A stretch of DNA of 58,382 nt from Sebaldella sp. S0638 (GCF_024158605.1 NZ_JAMZGM010000015.1:1-58382); one strand, 5' to 3'; positions 42,868 through 52,122 are shown, counted from the stretch's first letter. The notes: generated from the letters alone by a model not told the origin. Made by a program: numbers and translations.

Positions 42868-42913
42868 ATAAAAACGGGATAAAATCATTATATTTTAATA
42901 ATTTTATCCCCGT
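42868..42913 (-). terminator. Terminator of thrC
   Basis: On minus, ACGGGGATAAAAT pairs with ATTTTATCCCGT around an AT-rich loop, followed by T residues. It lies directly after the thrC stop. Confidence 0.85.
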
Positions 42914-42916
42914 ATA

Positions 42917-44410
42917 TTATTTTTTACCTGTAATTTTATCCTTAACATATTCAGAAATTTCACTTTTATCTATAATAACAGAAAATCTCAACGGAAGAGT
43001 TTTCAGCTCGGTAAGCTGCTTTGGAAGTTTAATCCCTGTAACTGCCGACAAATCATCCAGCATTTCATAAGGATTTTCTTTTTCTGTCATATCCAGTGCC
43101 TGTGCTGCAGCATATGGGAATTTATAAGGATGGGCAGTGGAAATAACAACTGAGTGTGTCTTATCCCCGCTTTTCTCCAGATATTTTTCCAGTACAGCAT
43201 AGCCTACGGCAGTATGAGGATCCATTAAGTAAGCAGATTCTGAATAAACTTTTTTAATAGAAGCCACAGTTTCAGCTTCAGTGGCAAAATCTCCGCAGAA
43301 CTCTTTCTGTATTTCTGCCAGTTCTTCTTTTGTTACTGAAAGAGTATTATTTTTCGTGAGATTATCCATTAGTTCAGATAAACGTCCAGAATTTTCACCT
43401 GTAACATAATAAAGATATCTTTCAAAATTCGAAGAAAGAAGTATGTCCATTGAAGGGGAGTTAGTCGTATAAAACGGACGCTCTTTATTATATGTCCCTG
43501 TATTGAAAAAATCTGAAAGAACATTATTTTCATTTGATGCTGAAATAAATCTGTTAATAGGGATGCCTAATTTTTTTGCTATAAAGCCGGCCAGTATATT
43601 CCCGAAGTTTCCCGTGGGAACTACTACATTGAACTTTTCACCTTCTTTTATAATTCCTTTATTTCTCAAATTTACATAAGTAGTAACATAATAAACTATC
43701 TGAGGAAAAAGACGTCCTATATTGATGGAATTTGCACTTGAAAAAGTCATGTTATTTTCCTGACATAATTTTTTGAAATCATCGCTGGAAAAAATATTTT
43801 TCACAGCAGACTGTGCATCATCAAAGTTTCCTTCTATGGCAACAATATCAACGTTATTGCCGAGTTGTTTTCTCATCTGGTCTTCCTGCATGGGACTAAC
43901 ACCGTTTTTAGGATAGAACACAATAATTTTTATCCCTTCAATATCACGAAATCCTTCAAGAGCAGCTTTTCCGGTATCACCTGAAGTGGCAGTAAGTATA
44001 AGGATATCTTTTTGCTCATTTTCAACCTTTTTGGAAGCTGTGAGCAGGTATGGGAAAAGTGAAAGAGCAAGGTCCTTGAATGCCAGTGTTCTCCCGTGAA
44101 AAAGTTCCGTCAGACTTACACCCTGATTAAGATTAACTACAGGGGCTATTTCCGGTGTATTAAATGTGGTACTGCTATAAGCATTATTTATTGACGTTTT
44201 TAATTCTTCTTCTCCGAGATCAGGAAAAAATTCTTTTAACACATAGAGAGCAGTCTCCTGATAAGACATATCCTTTAGAATTTCATAATCCAGATTAACC
44301 GAAGGAAGGGCATCAGGAATATAAAGTCCGCCGTCGCCGGCAAGACCATGAAGAACTGCATAGCTGGACTTTACAGTCTTTTCATTATTTCTTGTACTTT
44401 TGTAGTTCAT
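42917..44410 (-). CDS. thrC: Threonine synthase
   Basis: The 497-residue PLP enzyme has YKSTRNN at the start, GLAGDGGLYIPD, SLTELFHGRTLAFKDLALSLFPYLL with the PLP-binding Lys in AFKDLA, LTATSGDTGKAALEGF as the phosphate-binding glycine region, and VVPTGNFGNILAGFIAKKLG. This is the long (class I, about 450-500 residue) ThrC that converts O-phosphohomoserine to threonine. ATG 44410 is chosen; GAGGT at 44419-44415 precedes it, and the upstream GTG 44416 would overlap that site. It is a single-gene unit, with no homoserine kinase or dehydrogenase next to it. Confidence 0.95.
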   Translation of the reverse strand: MNYKSTRNNEKTVKSSYAVLHGLAGDGGLYIPDALPSVNLDYEILKDMSYQETALYVLKEFFPDLGEEELKTSINNAYSSTTFNTPEIAPVVNLNQGVSLTELFHGRTLAFKDLALSLFPYLLTASKKVENEQKDILILTATSGDTGKAALEGFRDIEGIKIIVFYPKNGVSPMQEDQMRKQLGNNVDIVAIEGNFDDAQSAVKNIFSSDDFKKLCQENNMTFSSANSINIGRLFPQIVYYVTTYVNLRNKGIIKEGEKFNVVVPTGNFGNILAGFIAKKLGIPINRFISASNENNVLSDFFNTGTYNKERPFYTTNSPSMDILLSSNFERYLYYVTGENSGRLSELMDNLTKNNTLSVTKEELAEIQKEFCGDFATEAETVASIKKVYSESAYLMDPHTAVGYAVLEKYLEKSGDKTHSVVISTAHPYKFPYAAAQALDMTEKENPYEMLDDLSAVTGIKLPKQLTELKTLPLRFSVIIDKSEISEYVKDKITGKK

Positions 44411-44585
44411 AGACACCTCACAATTTCTTTTTTATTTTATAATAACATATGCATTTATTAAGTACAAGTAGGTGCAAAATATATATAATATATAAATTAA
44501 AAAAATTAATAGTAAGAATTTTTACAGTAATGGTGTATAATATATCTAATAATTACAAAAAAAATAAGCAGGAGAGGGCGAAAAA

Positions 44586-45245
44586 ATGATGGAAAGTGTG
44601 GAATTGGTAATATTTGACATGGACGGACTTATGTTTGATACTGAAATGATGTACCTGAAATTTGCGCCAGGTACCGCAAAAGAACTTGGCTATGATGTAA
44701 AAGAAGAGATTCTGAGAAAAACAGTGGGAACTAATCATAAATGGGCATATGAGATTTTTAAAGCAGAAGGATTCCCTGATTTTCCGTTTGTTGAATTTTG
44801 GAAAATATTGGATAAAAAATATTCGGCTTACTTTGATGAATATGGAGTTCCTGTGAAAAAAGGACTGTTCAATATGCTGGAATTTCTCAAAAGCATTAAT
44901 ATGAAAATGGCGGTAGCAACATCAAGCCGTCGGGTAAAAGCAGAAAGACTGCTGAATGAATCAGGGGCAATGAAATATTTTTCCCTTACAATGTATGGTG
45001 ATGAAGTCCTGAACGGAAAGCCGGATCCGGAGATATTTTTGAAAACTGCCGATAATCTTAAAACAGAATATGGAAAATGTCTTGTTTTTGAAGACTCGTT
45101 AAACGGAATAAAAGCAGCACACAGAGCAGGTATGCTTCCGGTGATGATACCCGATATGATAGAACCAACAGAAGAAATTACTAAACTTATATACAAAAAA
45201 TGTGACAGCCTTGATGATGCAATTAAAATTTTTAATAAGGAATAG
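44586..45245 (+). CDS. HAD-superfamily phosphatase/phosphoglucomutase-like (first of tandem pair)
   Basis: The 219-residue HAD subfamily IA protein has motif I FDMDGLMFDTE (nucleophile Asp11), motif II VATSSRR, motif III Lys within NGKPDPEIFLKTAD and motif IV FEDSLNGIKAA. The small cap between motifs fits the beta-phosphoglucomutase/GS-1-like group, which removes phosphate from sugar phosphates or nucleotides. The next gene is a paralogue nine bases away, so the pair forms an operon. The two adjacent ATG codons at 44586 and 44589 share a GGAGAGGG site; the first is used here. The substrate is unknown. Confidence 0.88.
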   Translation: MMESVELVIFDMDGLMFDTEMMYLKFAPGTAKELGYDVKEEILRKTVGTNHKWAYEIFKAEGFPDFPFVEFWKILDKKYSAYFDEYGVPVKKGLFNMLEFLKSINMKMAVATSSRRVKAERLLNESGAMKYFSLTMYGDEVLNGKPDPEIFLKTADNLKTEYGKCLVFEDSLNGIKAAHRAGMLPVMIPDMIEPTEEITKLIYKKCDSLDDAIKIFNKE

Positions 45246-45253
45246 GTGGAAAA

Positions 45254-45916
45254 ATGCAGAAAATAGAATTAGTTATATTTGATATGGATGGTCTGATTTT
45301 GGACACAGAAAAGCTTTATCTGGAATTCGGGCTGGAAGTATTCAAAGATTTTGGATATAATGTAACAGAGGAGGCAATTCTGGGCACTGTAGGACTAAAC
45401 GAAGAATCTACAAAAGCTTATTACACGGAATATCTGGGAAAACCCGTTAATTTCGAAGGAGTATTTCAGGCAATAGATGAAAAGCTGCTGTCAGCATCAA
45501 TAAACAAAGAGATAGGAATCAAAAAGGGATTTTTTGAACTGGCTGATTATCTGGAGAAAAATAATATTAAAAAGGTAGTAGCTACATCTTCCAAAAGGGA
45601 AAAAGCTGAATTTATGCTGAAAAATGCTGAAATACTTCATAGATTTGATTTTCTTGTATGCAGCGATGAAGTAAAGAGAGGGAAACCGGATCCGGAAATA
45701 TTCCTGAAAGCAGCAGAAAGACTAAAAGCTGATGTTAGAAATACAATAGTTCTGGAAGATTCTTATAACGGGCTTAGAGCAGCTAAAAGTGCGGATATGA
45801 TACCGGTTATGATTCCTGATCTTCTTGAATCTAATGACGAAATATCAGAACTAATATATAAAGAAATAAAAAATCTGGAAGATGTAATAGAAATTCTGGA
45901 ATTTCATAAAAAATAA
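45254..45916 (+). CDS. HAD-superfamily phosphatase/phosphoglucomutase-like (second of tandem pair)
   Basis: The 220-residue paralogue of the preceding protein has FDMDGLILDTE, VATSSKREKAEFML, RGKPDPEIFLKAAERL and LEDSYNGLRAAKSADMIPVMIPDLLE. The two share the C-terminal MIPVMIPD block and the overall layout, so they arose by tandem duplication. The caps differ more than the cores, suggesting divergent substrates. Start ATG 45254 follows AGGTGG nine bases after the first gene's stop. The operon ends at a hairpin terminator. Confidence 0.88.
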   Translation: MQKIELVIFDMDGLILDTEKLYLEFGLEVFKDFGYNVTEEAILGTVGLNEESTKAYYTEYLGKPVNFEGVFQAIDEKLLSASINKEIGIKKGFFELADYLEKNNIKKVVATSSKREKAEFMLKNAEILHRFDFLVCSDEVKRGKPDPEIFLKAAERLKADVRNTIVLEDSYNGLRAAKSADMIPVMIPDLLESNDEISELIYKEIKNLEDVIEILEFHKK

Positions 45917-45921
45917 CGAAC

Positions 45922-45963
45922 ACAGTCTTCGTAACTTTTAATGTTATGGAAGTGCTGTTTTTA
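45922..45963 (+). terminator. Terminator of the HAD pair
   Basis: ACAG-TCTTC-GTAAC pairs imperfectly with GTTAT-GGAAG-TG-CTGT, followed by T-rich sequence. Confidence 0.65.
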
Positions 45964-45972
45964 TTGAATTTG

Positions 45973-46001
45973 TTGACATATTTCGGGGGTAAAAATACTG
46001 T
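45973..46001 (+). promoter_or_regulatory. Putative promoter of the 62-residue gene
   Basis: TTGACA (45973-45978), 17-base spacer, TACTGT (45996-46001), then an AGGAGGGA site. The leader is only about ten bases. Confidence 0.6.
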
Positions 46002-46018
46002 TCGTAATAGGAGGGAAA

Positions 46019-46207
46019 ATGGAGTTTAATAGATTTTACAGAATAATAAGAGATAAATATATTACATATGCCACAGCAGTGGAAGATTTTGAATTATTAA
46101 AAGAGTTGAGCTCAATTTCTCATGAGCAGGCCAATTATTTATTTAGAACTTTATTAATAACTGAAAATTTTAAAAAAGCGATTATTGAAAAAATAGAAGA
46201 CAACTAA
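46019..46207 (+). CDS. Small protein of unknown function (62 residues)
   Basis: This 62-residue, largely helical protein (MEFNRFYRIIRDKYITYATA, then VEDFELLKELSSISHEQANYLFRTLLITEN) has no signal peptide or membrane segment and a balanced charge. The strong promoter and AGGAGG-type ribosome site 8 bases before the ATG support a real gene rather than a chance frame. No family is recognised. A 230-base AT-rich gap separates it from rubrerythrin. It could be a small regulator or binding protein. Confidence 0.65.
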   Translation: MEFNRFYRIIRDKYITYATAVEDFELLKELSSISHEQANYLFRTLLITENFKKAIIEKIEDN

Positions 46208-46379
46208 AAATTATACAACTGATTTTGGAATAATAACTGCTTTGTTTCAGTGCATAGTGTATAAAAACATGGTGTTTTTGGTCAAACAGCTTTATTTTGC
46301 TGGCTGTATACCGAATTTTAGTTAGGTTTTCAAATAATATGAGCGTAAATTTTTTAGTGAATAGAAGGTTAATTATTCC

Positions 46380-46430
46380 TTGACTTTATTGGTGAAAAGG
46401 TATATTGTTTTATATATGATTGTATATAAA
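46380..46430 (+). promoter_or_regulatory. Rubrerythrin promoter with downstream inverted repeat
   Basis: TTGACT (46380-46385), 17-base spacer and TATTGT (46403-46408) form the promoter. Just after it, TTTATATA (46409-46416) and TATATAAA (46423-46430) are an inverted repeat with a six-base spacer, a plausible operator for a PerR-like or other peroxide repressor. Confidence 0.5.
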
Positions 46431-46444
46431 ACGGAGGTAGGATA

Positions 46445-47035
46445 ATGAAACTAAAAGGAACTAAAACAGCGGAAAATTTATTAAAAGCATTTGCCGGGGA
46501 ATCTCAGGCTAACAGAAGATACACATATTATGCAAAAGTAGCAAGAAAGCAAGGATATGTTCAAATAGCAGATATTTTTGAGGAAACAGCAGATCAGGAA
46601 AGTATGCACGCAAAGCGTTTTTTCTCATTTTTAAATGAAGATAAAGAATTACAAGGAGAGATGCTAGGAATAACTGCTGAATATCCTGTGGCATTATTTG
46701 AAGAAACACTGGAGAACTTAAAAGCGGCAGCAGCAGGAGAAAATGAAGAGTGGACAGATCTTTATCCTGAATTTGCCAAAGTAGCTCGTGAAGAGGGATT
46801 CGGAGCAATTGCAGCAGCTTTTGACAAAATTTCAGAAGTAGAAGCAAGACATGAGAAGCGTTACAGAAAATTAATTGAAAACATAGAAACTAACACTGTA
46901 TTCCAAAAATCAGAAGTAGTAGAGTGGAAATGTACTAAATGCGGATATGTTCATACAGGAGACAAAGCACCTGTTAAATGTCCTGCATGCCTGCATGATC
47001 AAGGATACTTTGAACTAAATAACACAAATTATTAA
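46445..47035 (+). CDS. rbr: Rubrerythrin
   Basis: The 196-residue protein has an N-terminal ferritin-like diiron domain with EETADQESMHAKRF and EVEARHEKRYRK, and a C-terminal rubredoxin-type centre with CTKCGYVHTG and CPACLHDQGYF (two Cys-x2-Cys pairs). Rubrerythrin reduces hydrogen peroxide to water in anaerobes, taking electrons through its rubredoxin site. Its presence supports an anaerobic lifestyle. It has its own promoter with a palindrome, an ACGGAGG site and a strong terminator. Confidence 0.97.
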   Translation: MKLKGTKTAENLLKAFAGESQANRRYTYYAKVARKQGYVQIADIFEETADQESMHAKRFFSFLNEDKELQGEMLGITAEYPVALFEETLENLKAAAAGENEEWTDLYPEFAKVAREEGFGAIAAAFDKISEVEARHEKRYRKLIENIETNTVFQKSEVVEWKCTKCGYVHTGDKAPVKCPACLHDQGYFELNNTNY

Positions 47036-47054
47036 TATTATATCTAAAATTTGG

Positions 47055-47110
47055 AAAATTCATAATTGAACCAAGCAGTTTTATCCTGTTAGTTCATTAT
47101 GAATTTTTTT
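47055..47110 (+). terminator. Terminator of rubrerythrin
   Basis: AAATTCATAAT-TGAAC pairs with GTTCA-TTATGAATTT across a loop of about 20 bases, followed by T residues. Confidence 0.8.
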
Positions 47111-47191
47111 TATGAAAAGTATTTTTTTATAATTCTTGAACTATTAAATAAAATATCGTAAAATACTTAAGAGAAAAAGGAGGTAATAAAG

Positions 47192-50131
47192 TTGATAAAA
47201 AGTAAGAAATTTTCATGGGTGTTACTGGGATTAATATTAAATATCTTTTTATTTTCGCTGTTAAGAGCTGATGTAGAACTGAAAACTGATAAGAACGGCT
47301 ATACATATGAAACAGTTAAAGAAAATGAAAATCTGGGACGTTTCTACACACTGCCGAACGGATTAAAAGTTTATATGGTACAAAATAAACTAAAACCGGT
47401 TATAGAGACGAGAATAGTGGTAGGAACAGGTTCTAAATATGATCCGAGCGACAACACAGGTTTAGCACATTATCTGGAACATATGTTATTTAAAGGGAAT
47501 GAAAAAATAGGAACTGTAAACTGGGAGGCAGAAAAACCCTATATTGATGAAATAACTAATCTGTATGAACAGCATAAAAAAGCAAAAACCCAGAAAGAAA
47601 AAAATGAAATATATGCGAAAATTGATAAATTATCATATGAAGCTGCGAAATATGCCGCTCCAAATGAGTTGGATGTAATAGTCAAAAGTATGGGCGGGAA
47701 GAAATATAATGCTTTTACTAATAATGATGAAACTGTTTATGTACTTGAGATTCCATCCAATGAACTGAAAAAATGGGTAGAACTGGAAAGAACAAGATTC
47801 GGCGGACTGGTACTGAGATTGTTTCATACAGAGCTGGAAACTGTATATGAAGAGTTCAACCAGAATCAGGATAATGACTTTTTCTGGGTAATAAATGATA
47901 TAAATAAAAGGCTTTATAACGGGCATCCATATGGTGAGAAAACTACAATAGGACGTGCAGAGGATTTGAAAAATCCTTCGATGGCTGCGATTATGGATTT
48001 TTATAATAAATATTATGTAGCTAATAACATGGCTATAATTCTGTCAGGTGATTTTGATTATGATAATACCATAAAGCTTATTACAAATTACTGGGGAGAC
48101 TTCAGAAAGAATGATTCTCTGGAATATAAAGAGTATACTGCAAAGGATTTTAACAAAATTGCAGTAGACACAGTGCAGGGAAGACAGACAGATTTCGTGG
48201 CTGTAGCTTACAGATTTGACGGTGAAATAAATCAGCCGGAAAGCGTGAAGCTGGGGCTTCTTGCTGAATTGATCCAGAATGATAAAGCCGGGCTGATAGA
48301 TCTTAATGTACTTCAAAAGCAAAAAGTGCTGTCTTTGGATAAAGTGGTTTTATCATCTAAAGATTATACTACATTTATGCTTATAGGTATTCCGAAAGCA
48401 GGACAAAGTCTTGAGGATGTGAAAAATATTATTTTGGAAGAGATAGATAATCTGAAAAAAGGGAATTACAGTGACGAATTAATTCAGTCAGTAAAAAATA
48501 ACGTAGAACTCGGGCGTGAACAGGCAAAGGACAATAACGGCTATCTTGTGGAAAGATTCAAGAATCTGTTTATAAATAATAAAAGTATGGATTCAATGAT
48601 TACTGCTGAAACGCAGTTTGATTCACTTACAAAAGACGATATGGTAAAGTTTTCAAATGAAAAATTTAAGGATAATTATGTAGTGGTTTATAAAAGAACT
48701 GGAGAAAATAAGCTGAAAGTTTCTGTGGATAAACCGAAGATTACTCCGCTGGATCTGAATAATAATAACAGATCAGAATTTGCAAAAGAATTGATGAGTG
48801 AAAAATCAACGGATATCTCACCAAAATTTCTTGATTTCAAAAAAGATATGCAGAGTTTCAAGCTTCCAAATAAAAATGATGTCTTTTATATAAAAAATAC
48901 AACATCAGATATATTTAAGCTGGCATATGTTATTGACAGGGGTTCTTACAATGACAGAGACCTGAAAATAGCATTGGATTATCTGAATTATCTTGGAACT
49001 GATAAATATACACCGGAAGAATTCGGGGAAGAGCTTTATAAAAATGCTTTAAATATATCTGTGGACATGAATTCGGAAAATGTAATAATTGTACTCAGCG
49101 GTTTGGACAAGTCATTTGAAAACGGTGTGGATATTCTTCAGAACTATCTGCTGAATGCCAAGGCTGACAGCGAAATATACAAAAATTATGCTGATGACCT
49201 TATTACAGGAAAAAATGAGGTAAAGAAAAATAAAAATGTAACAATTAACGGTATAAGCAACTATATCATGTACGGGGCAAAAAATCCTTTTAATGATGTT
49301 CCGTCGAATGAAGATATAAAAAATATGAACCCTGAAGAACTTGTTAAAAAAATAAGAGATTTATTTAATTATAAACATGAGGTTTTTTATTTCGGCCCAA
49401 GAGAAATGAATACGCTGAAAACGCCGTTGAATAATAATCTTGAAGTGAAAAATCCAAAAACAGAAAAAGCTCCTGATAAATATAAAGAACAGAATATAAC
49501 AGGTAATAAGATTTATTATGCTGATTATGACAGTATCCAGAATGATATTATGATTCTGAGTAAAGAAGGTAAATTTACACTGGAAACACTGCCGTATTCT
49601 ATGGTTTACAGCACATTATATTCTGAAGGTCTTTCATCTATACCTTTTCAGAAACTGAGAGAAGGAAAAGCCCTTGCTTACAGTGCTTATTCATATATAA
49701 AGTCACCGGATAAAAGAGATAATTCATTTTATCTGATATCTTACATAGGAACACAGTCTGATAAAACAGATGATGCGATTAGTTCATTTAAGGGGCTTCT
49801 TGATAATTTTGTAGTAACAGAAGGTCAATTTAATGAAGCTAAAGAACTGATCCTTAAAAATATAGAAAACCAGAGAATAATAAAAGATGATGTATATCAG
49901 GCATATCTGGGTAATAAAAGACTTGGACTTAAAGATGATCCGAGAAAATATGTATACAGCAAGGTAAAAAGCATGACTTACCAAGAATTTAAGACTTTCT
50001 TTGAGCAGAATATTTCTAATCAAAAATATAATATGATAATTATAGGAAAAAAGGAAAATATTCTGAAATCGGATCTTGAAAAATATGGTACTTTAAAAGA
50101 ATTAAAGCTTGAAGAGATATTTGGTTATTAG
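47192..50131 (+). CDS. M16-family zinc metallopeptidase (insulinase/pitrilysin-like)
   Basis: The 979-residue protein begins with TTG 47192 behind GGAGG. A signal-like segment (VLLGLILNIFLFSLLRA) implies export. The inverted zinc motif HxxEH is in LAHYLEHMLFKG (His93, Glu96, His97). Two tandem M16 halves follow, each about 450 residues, with an inactive C-terminal half as in pitrilysin. The segment GQRPYGEKTTIGRAEDL equivalent is GHPYGEKTTIGRAEDLKNP. Such enzymes degrade peptides in the periplasm or at the surface. It is monocistronic between two strong terminators. Confidence 0.93.
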   Translation: MIKSKKFSWVLLGLILNIFLFSLLRADVELKTDKNGYTYETVKENENLGRFYTLPNGLKVYMVQNKLKPVIETRIVVGTGSKYDPSDNTGLAHYLEHMLFKGNEKIGTVNWEAEKPYIDEITNLYEQHKKAKTQKEKNEIYAKIDKLSYEAAKYAAPNELDVIVKSMGGKKYNAFTNNDETVYVLEIPSNELKKWVELERTRFGGLVLRLFHTELETVYEEFNQNQDNDFFWVINDINKRLYNGHPYGEKTTIGRAEDLKNPSMAAIMDFYNKYYVANNMAIILSGDFDYDNTIKLITNYWGDFRKNDSLEYKEYTAKDFNKIAVDTVQGRQTDFVAVAYRFDGEINQPESVKLGLLAELIQNDKAGLIDLNVLQKQKVLSLDKVVLSSKDYTTFMLIGIPKAGQSLEDVKNIILEEIDNLKKGNYSDELIQSVKNNVELGREQAKDNNGYLVERFKNLFINNKSMDSMITAETQFDSLTKDDMVKFSNEKFKDNYVVVYKRTGENKLKVSVDKPKITPLDLNNNNRSEFAKELMSEKSTDISPKFLDFKKDMQSFKLPNKNDVFYIKNTTSDIFKLAYVIDRGSYNDRDLKIALDYLNYLGTDKYTPEEFGEELYKNALNISVDMNSENVIIVLSGLDKSFENGVDILQNYLLNAKADSEIYKNYADDLITGKNEVKKNKNVTINGISNYIMYGAKNPFNDVPSNEDIKNMNPEELVKKIRDLFNYKHEVFYFGPREMNTLKTPLNNNLEVKNPKTEKAPDKYKEQNITGNKIYYADYDSIQNDIMILSKEGKFTLETLPYSMVYSTLYSEGLSSIPFQKLREGKALAYSAYSYIKSPDKRDNSFYLISYIGTQSDKTDDAISSFKGLLDNFVVTEGQFNEAKELILKNIENQRIIKDDVYQAYLGNKRLGLKDDPRKYVYSKVKSMTYQEFKTFFEQNISNQKYNMIIIGKKENILKSDLEKYGTLKELKLEEIFGY

Positions 50132-50204
50132 AAATTTTCTTTAAATAAAAAAACTGGGAAACTATCCTGCTGATATAATAAAGCAGGCAGCAGAATAAGA
50201 TAAA

Positions 50205-50240
50205 AATAAGCTGTATCAAAATTTTTTGATACAGCTTTTC
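50205..50240. terminator. Bidirectional terminator between the M16 gene and the minus-strand hypothetical
   Basis: AAGCTGTATCAAAA (50208-50221) pairs with TTTTGATACAGCTT (50225-50238), with T runs outward on both strands. Confidence 0.85.
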
Positions 50241-50257
50241 ATTTTTAACAAAAAGAA

Positions 50258-50584
50258 TTATTTTGGTTTACGGCTGATCAGAATATCATCAAATATCAAT
50301 GTTACAGGATAACCTGTTTCATCTTTTAGTTCAATCCAATTATTGACATCACCGGATTCGCAATCATTCATTATATGATATTCGGAATAGCCGGTCTTCA
50401 TATCCGGCAGTTTGATAAAATCATATTCTTTAGGATGTTCAAGTCCTAATTCATTTATCTTTTCAAGCCATGCAACTGCTGTGTCTGTTTCTATTTTGTC
50501 TTTTATTTTAGTATTATCCCCTGATTTAATCTCCATAAGAAGAGAACTTCGTCTTTCCTTCAGATATTTTATAATAGATTCCAT
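50258..50584 (-). CDS. Protein of unknown function (108 residues)
   Basis: The cytoplasmic-looking 108-residue protein has helical N-terminal sequence (MESIIKYLKERRSSLLMEIKSG), a middle region with LEKINELGLEHPKEYDFIKLPDMKTGYSEYHIMNDCESGDVNNWIEL and a C-terminal strand VTLIFDDILISRKPK. I do not recognise the family; the last part resembles small antitoxin-like or inhibitor domains only in a general way. ATG 50584 is chosen since AGGTGA (50595-50590) precedes it; GTG 50593 would overlap that site. It converges with the M16 gene and is divergent from the NCS2 permease. Confidence 0.7.
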   Translation of the reverse strand: MESIIKYLKERRSSLLMEIKSGDNTKIKDKIETDTAVAWLEKINELGLEHPKEYDFIKLPDMKTGYSEYHIMNDCESGDVNNWIELKDETGYPVTLIFDDILISRKPK

Positions 50585-50752
50585 TTTTATCACCTGACAT
50601 AAATTTTATAATTTAAATATTGAGATTATATCACATTAAGTAAAGCTAGATCAATATATTTAATTTCTTCAGACGGTATAATTTTGTCATGAAACAGTTG
50701 ATGTCTTAGAAATATTATAATATTGCTTTGATTAAGAAACTAATAAAAAAAG

Positions 50753-50781
50753 TTGACAATAACCCCTTTTGGGTTTAAATT
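50753..50781 (+). promoter_or_regulatory. Promoter of the NCS2 permease with an inverted repeat in its spacer
   Basis: TTGACA (50753-50758), 17-base spacer and TAAATT (50776-50781). Within the spacer AACCC (50761-50765) and GGGTT (50771-50775) form an inverted repeat that a repressor might use. Confidence 0.65.
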
Positions 50782-50829
50782 ATAAATAGAAACTAAATAC
50801 TGATATATTTGCTTTGAAAGGGGAGAAGT

Positions 50830-52122
50830 ATGAAAAACTTTATTTTGGGACTGCAATGGATGCTTTTTATAATAGCGGCATCAATAGCAGTTCCAATTTC
50901 AATATCTGACTTATTTGCACTGAATCAGCAGGAAACACTTACATTAATGCAAAATACACTTTTTATCCTGGGTGTAGCGGGGTGTATACAGGGGTTTTTC
51001 GGGCATAAAATGCCCATATCGGAAAGTCCGGCCGGTTTGTGGTGGAGTGTTTTGAGTATTTACAGCGGTGTTATAGCAGCAGGTTATGCTACAAATGTGG
51101 AAGTTCTACAGATTTTTTCGGGTGGTATGATATTCAGCGGAGTATTATTTGTAATTTTTTCAGCTACGGGTTTAATCGAGAAGAGTTCTGTTATTTTTAC
51201 TCCTACAGTAACTTTTATATATCTTATTTTACTTACACTACAGCTGAGCGGAACATTTGTAAAAGGCATTGCGGGAATAAATGCACAGAATCAGGAAATA
51301 GATATATTAACGGCAGTTTTGAGCATAGCGGTAATTATGCTGACATTTATTCTCGGCAGTTCAAAGAATAGAAAGATAAGACAGTTTTCAGTTTTATTAA
51401 GTATAGGAATTGGGTGGATCATATTCATAATTTTTCATAAAAACGGAACAGTTATATTTGAGGATAAAATAATGAATATTCCCAGACCGCTGGCATTCGG
51501 TATTCCGAAATTTGATATGGGAATGGCGTCTACAGCTTTTTTTATAACATTTTTATTAATAATGAATATGCTTGCCTCTATAAATATTATGGGAAACATA
51601 ACAGGCGATAACGAGCAGAAGTTAATGAAGAAATATAAAAGATCAGGTTTTGTCTCAGGAATAAATCAGATTTTGGGCGGTACATTTAATACTGTAGGAA
51701 CAGTGCCGATTTCCAGTTCGGCAGGTTTTGTAGCTCAAATCGGCGAAAAATCAATGATTCCTTATTTGCTGGGATGTATATTTGTGAGCTTTGTTTCATT
51801 ATTCCCGAAGTTTATAAACATTATGGCGGCCTTACCTGCTGCAATTGGCTATTCTGTCACTTTTGTACTTTTTTCGAAAATGATAAGCATGGCGTTATTT
51901 GAATTGAAAAAGATTATTGATGCAGAGCATTCATACACAATAATCGGAATCAGCCTCTTAACAGGTGTGGGAATATTATTTTTACCGCATTCAGCGTTAA
52001 ATAAGCTGCCTTCTGTGGTTTCGGCTTTTGCAGGAAACGGGCTGATAGCCGGATCGGTTTTAGGTGTGGTACTAGAACAAGTATATTTATTCAAAAAACG
52101 CAGAGCAGTGAAAAAAATTTAA
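50830..52122 (+). CDS. Uracil/xanthine permease, NCS2 family
   Basis: The 430-residue polytopic protein shows the NCS2 pattern: ISDLFALNQQETLTLMQNTLFILGVAGCIQGFFGHKMPISESPAGLWWSV, with the PVxGGPAGLW-like stretch altered to PISESPAGLW, then FDMGMASTAFFITFLLIMNMLASI, GTFNTVGTVPISSSAGFVAQIGEKSMIPYLLGC and LPAAIGYSVTFVLF. NCS2 proteins import uracil, xanthine or uric acid with protons. Base specificity cannot be assigned. It has a strong promoter with a palindrome and a GGGGAGAAG ribosome site, and is followed after 73 bases by a Cof-type phosphatase. Confidence 0.9.
   Translation: MKNFILGLQWMLFIIAASIAVPISISDLFALNQQETLTLMQNTLFILGVAGCIQGFFGHKMPISESPAGLWWSVLSIYSGVIAAGYATNVEVLQIFSGGMIFSGVLFVIFSATGLIEKSSVIFTPTVTFIYLILLTLQLSGTFVKGIAGINAQNQEIDILTAVLSIAVIMLTFILGSSKNRKIRQFSVLLSIGIGWIIFIIFHKNGTVIFEDKIMNIPRPLAFGIPKFDMGMASTAFFITFLLIMNMLASINIMGNITGDNEQKLMKKYKRSGFVSGINQILGGTFNTVGTVPISSSAGFVAQIGEKSMIPYLLGCIFVSFVSLFPKFINIMAALPAAIGYSVTFVLFSKMISMALFELKKIIDAEHSYTIIGISLLTGVGILFLPHSALNKLPSVVSAFAGNGLIAGSVLGVVLEQVYLFKKRRAVKKI

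Larger units (their letters stand above)
42573..42916 (+). other. Intergenic region between argH promoter and thrC end, with an orphan terminator
   Basis: No convincing coding frame. It contains the argH promoter area (minus), a plus-strand terminator-like hairpin at 42772-42801 with no upstream plus-strand gene, and the thrC terminator at 42868-42913. A small plus-strand RNA is possible. Confidence 0.5.
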
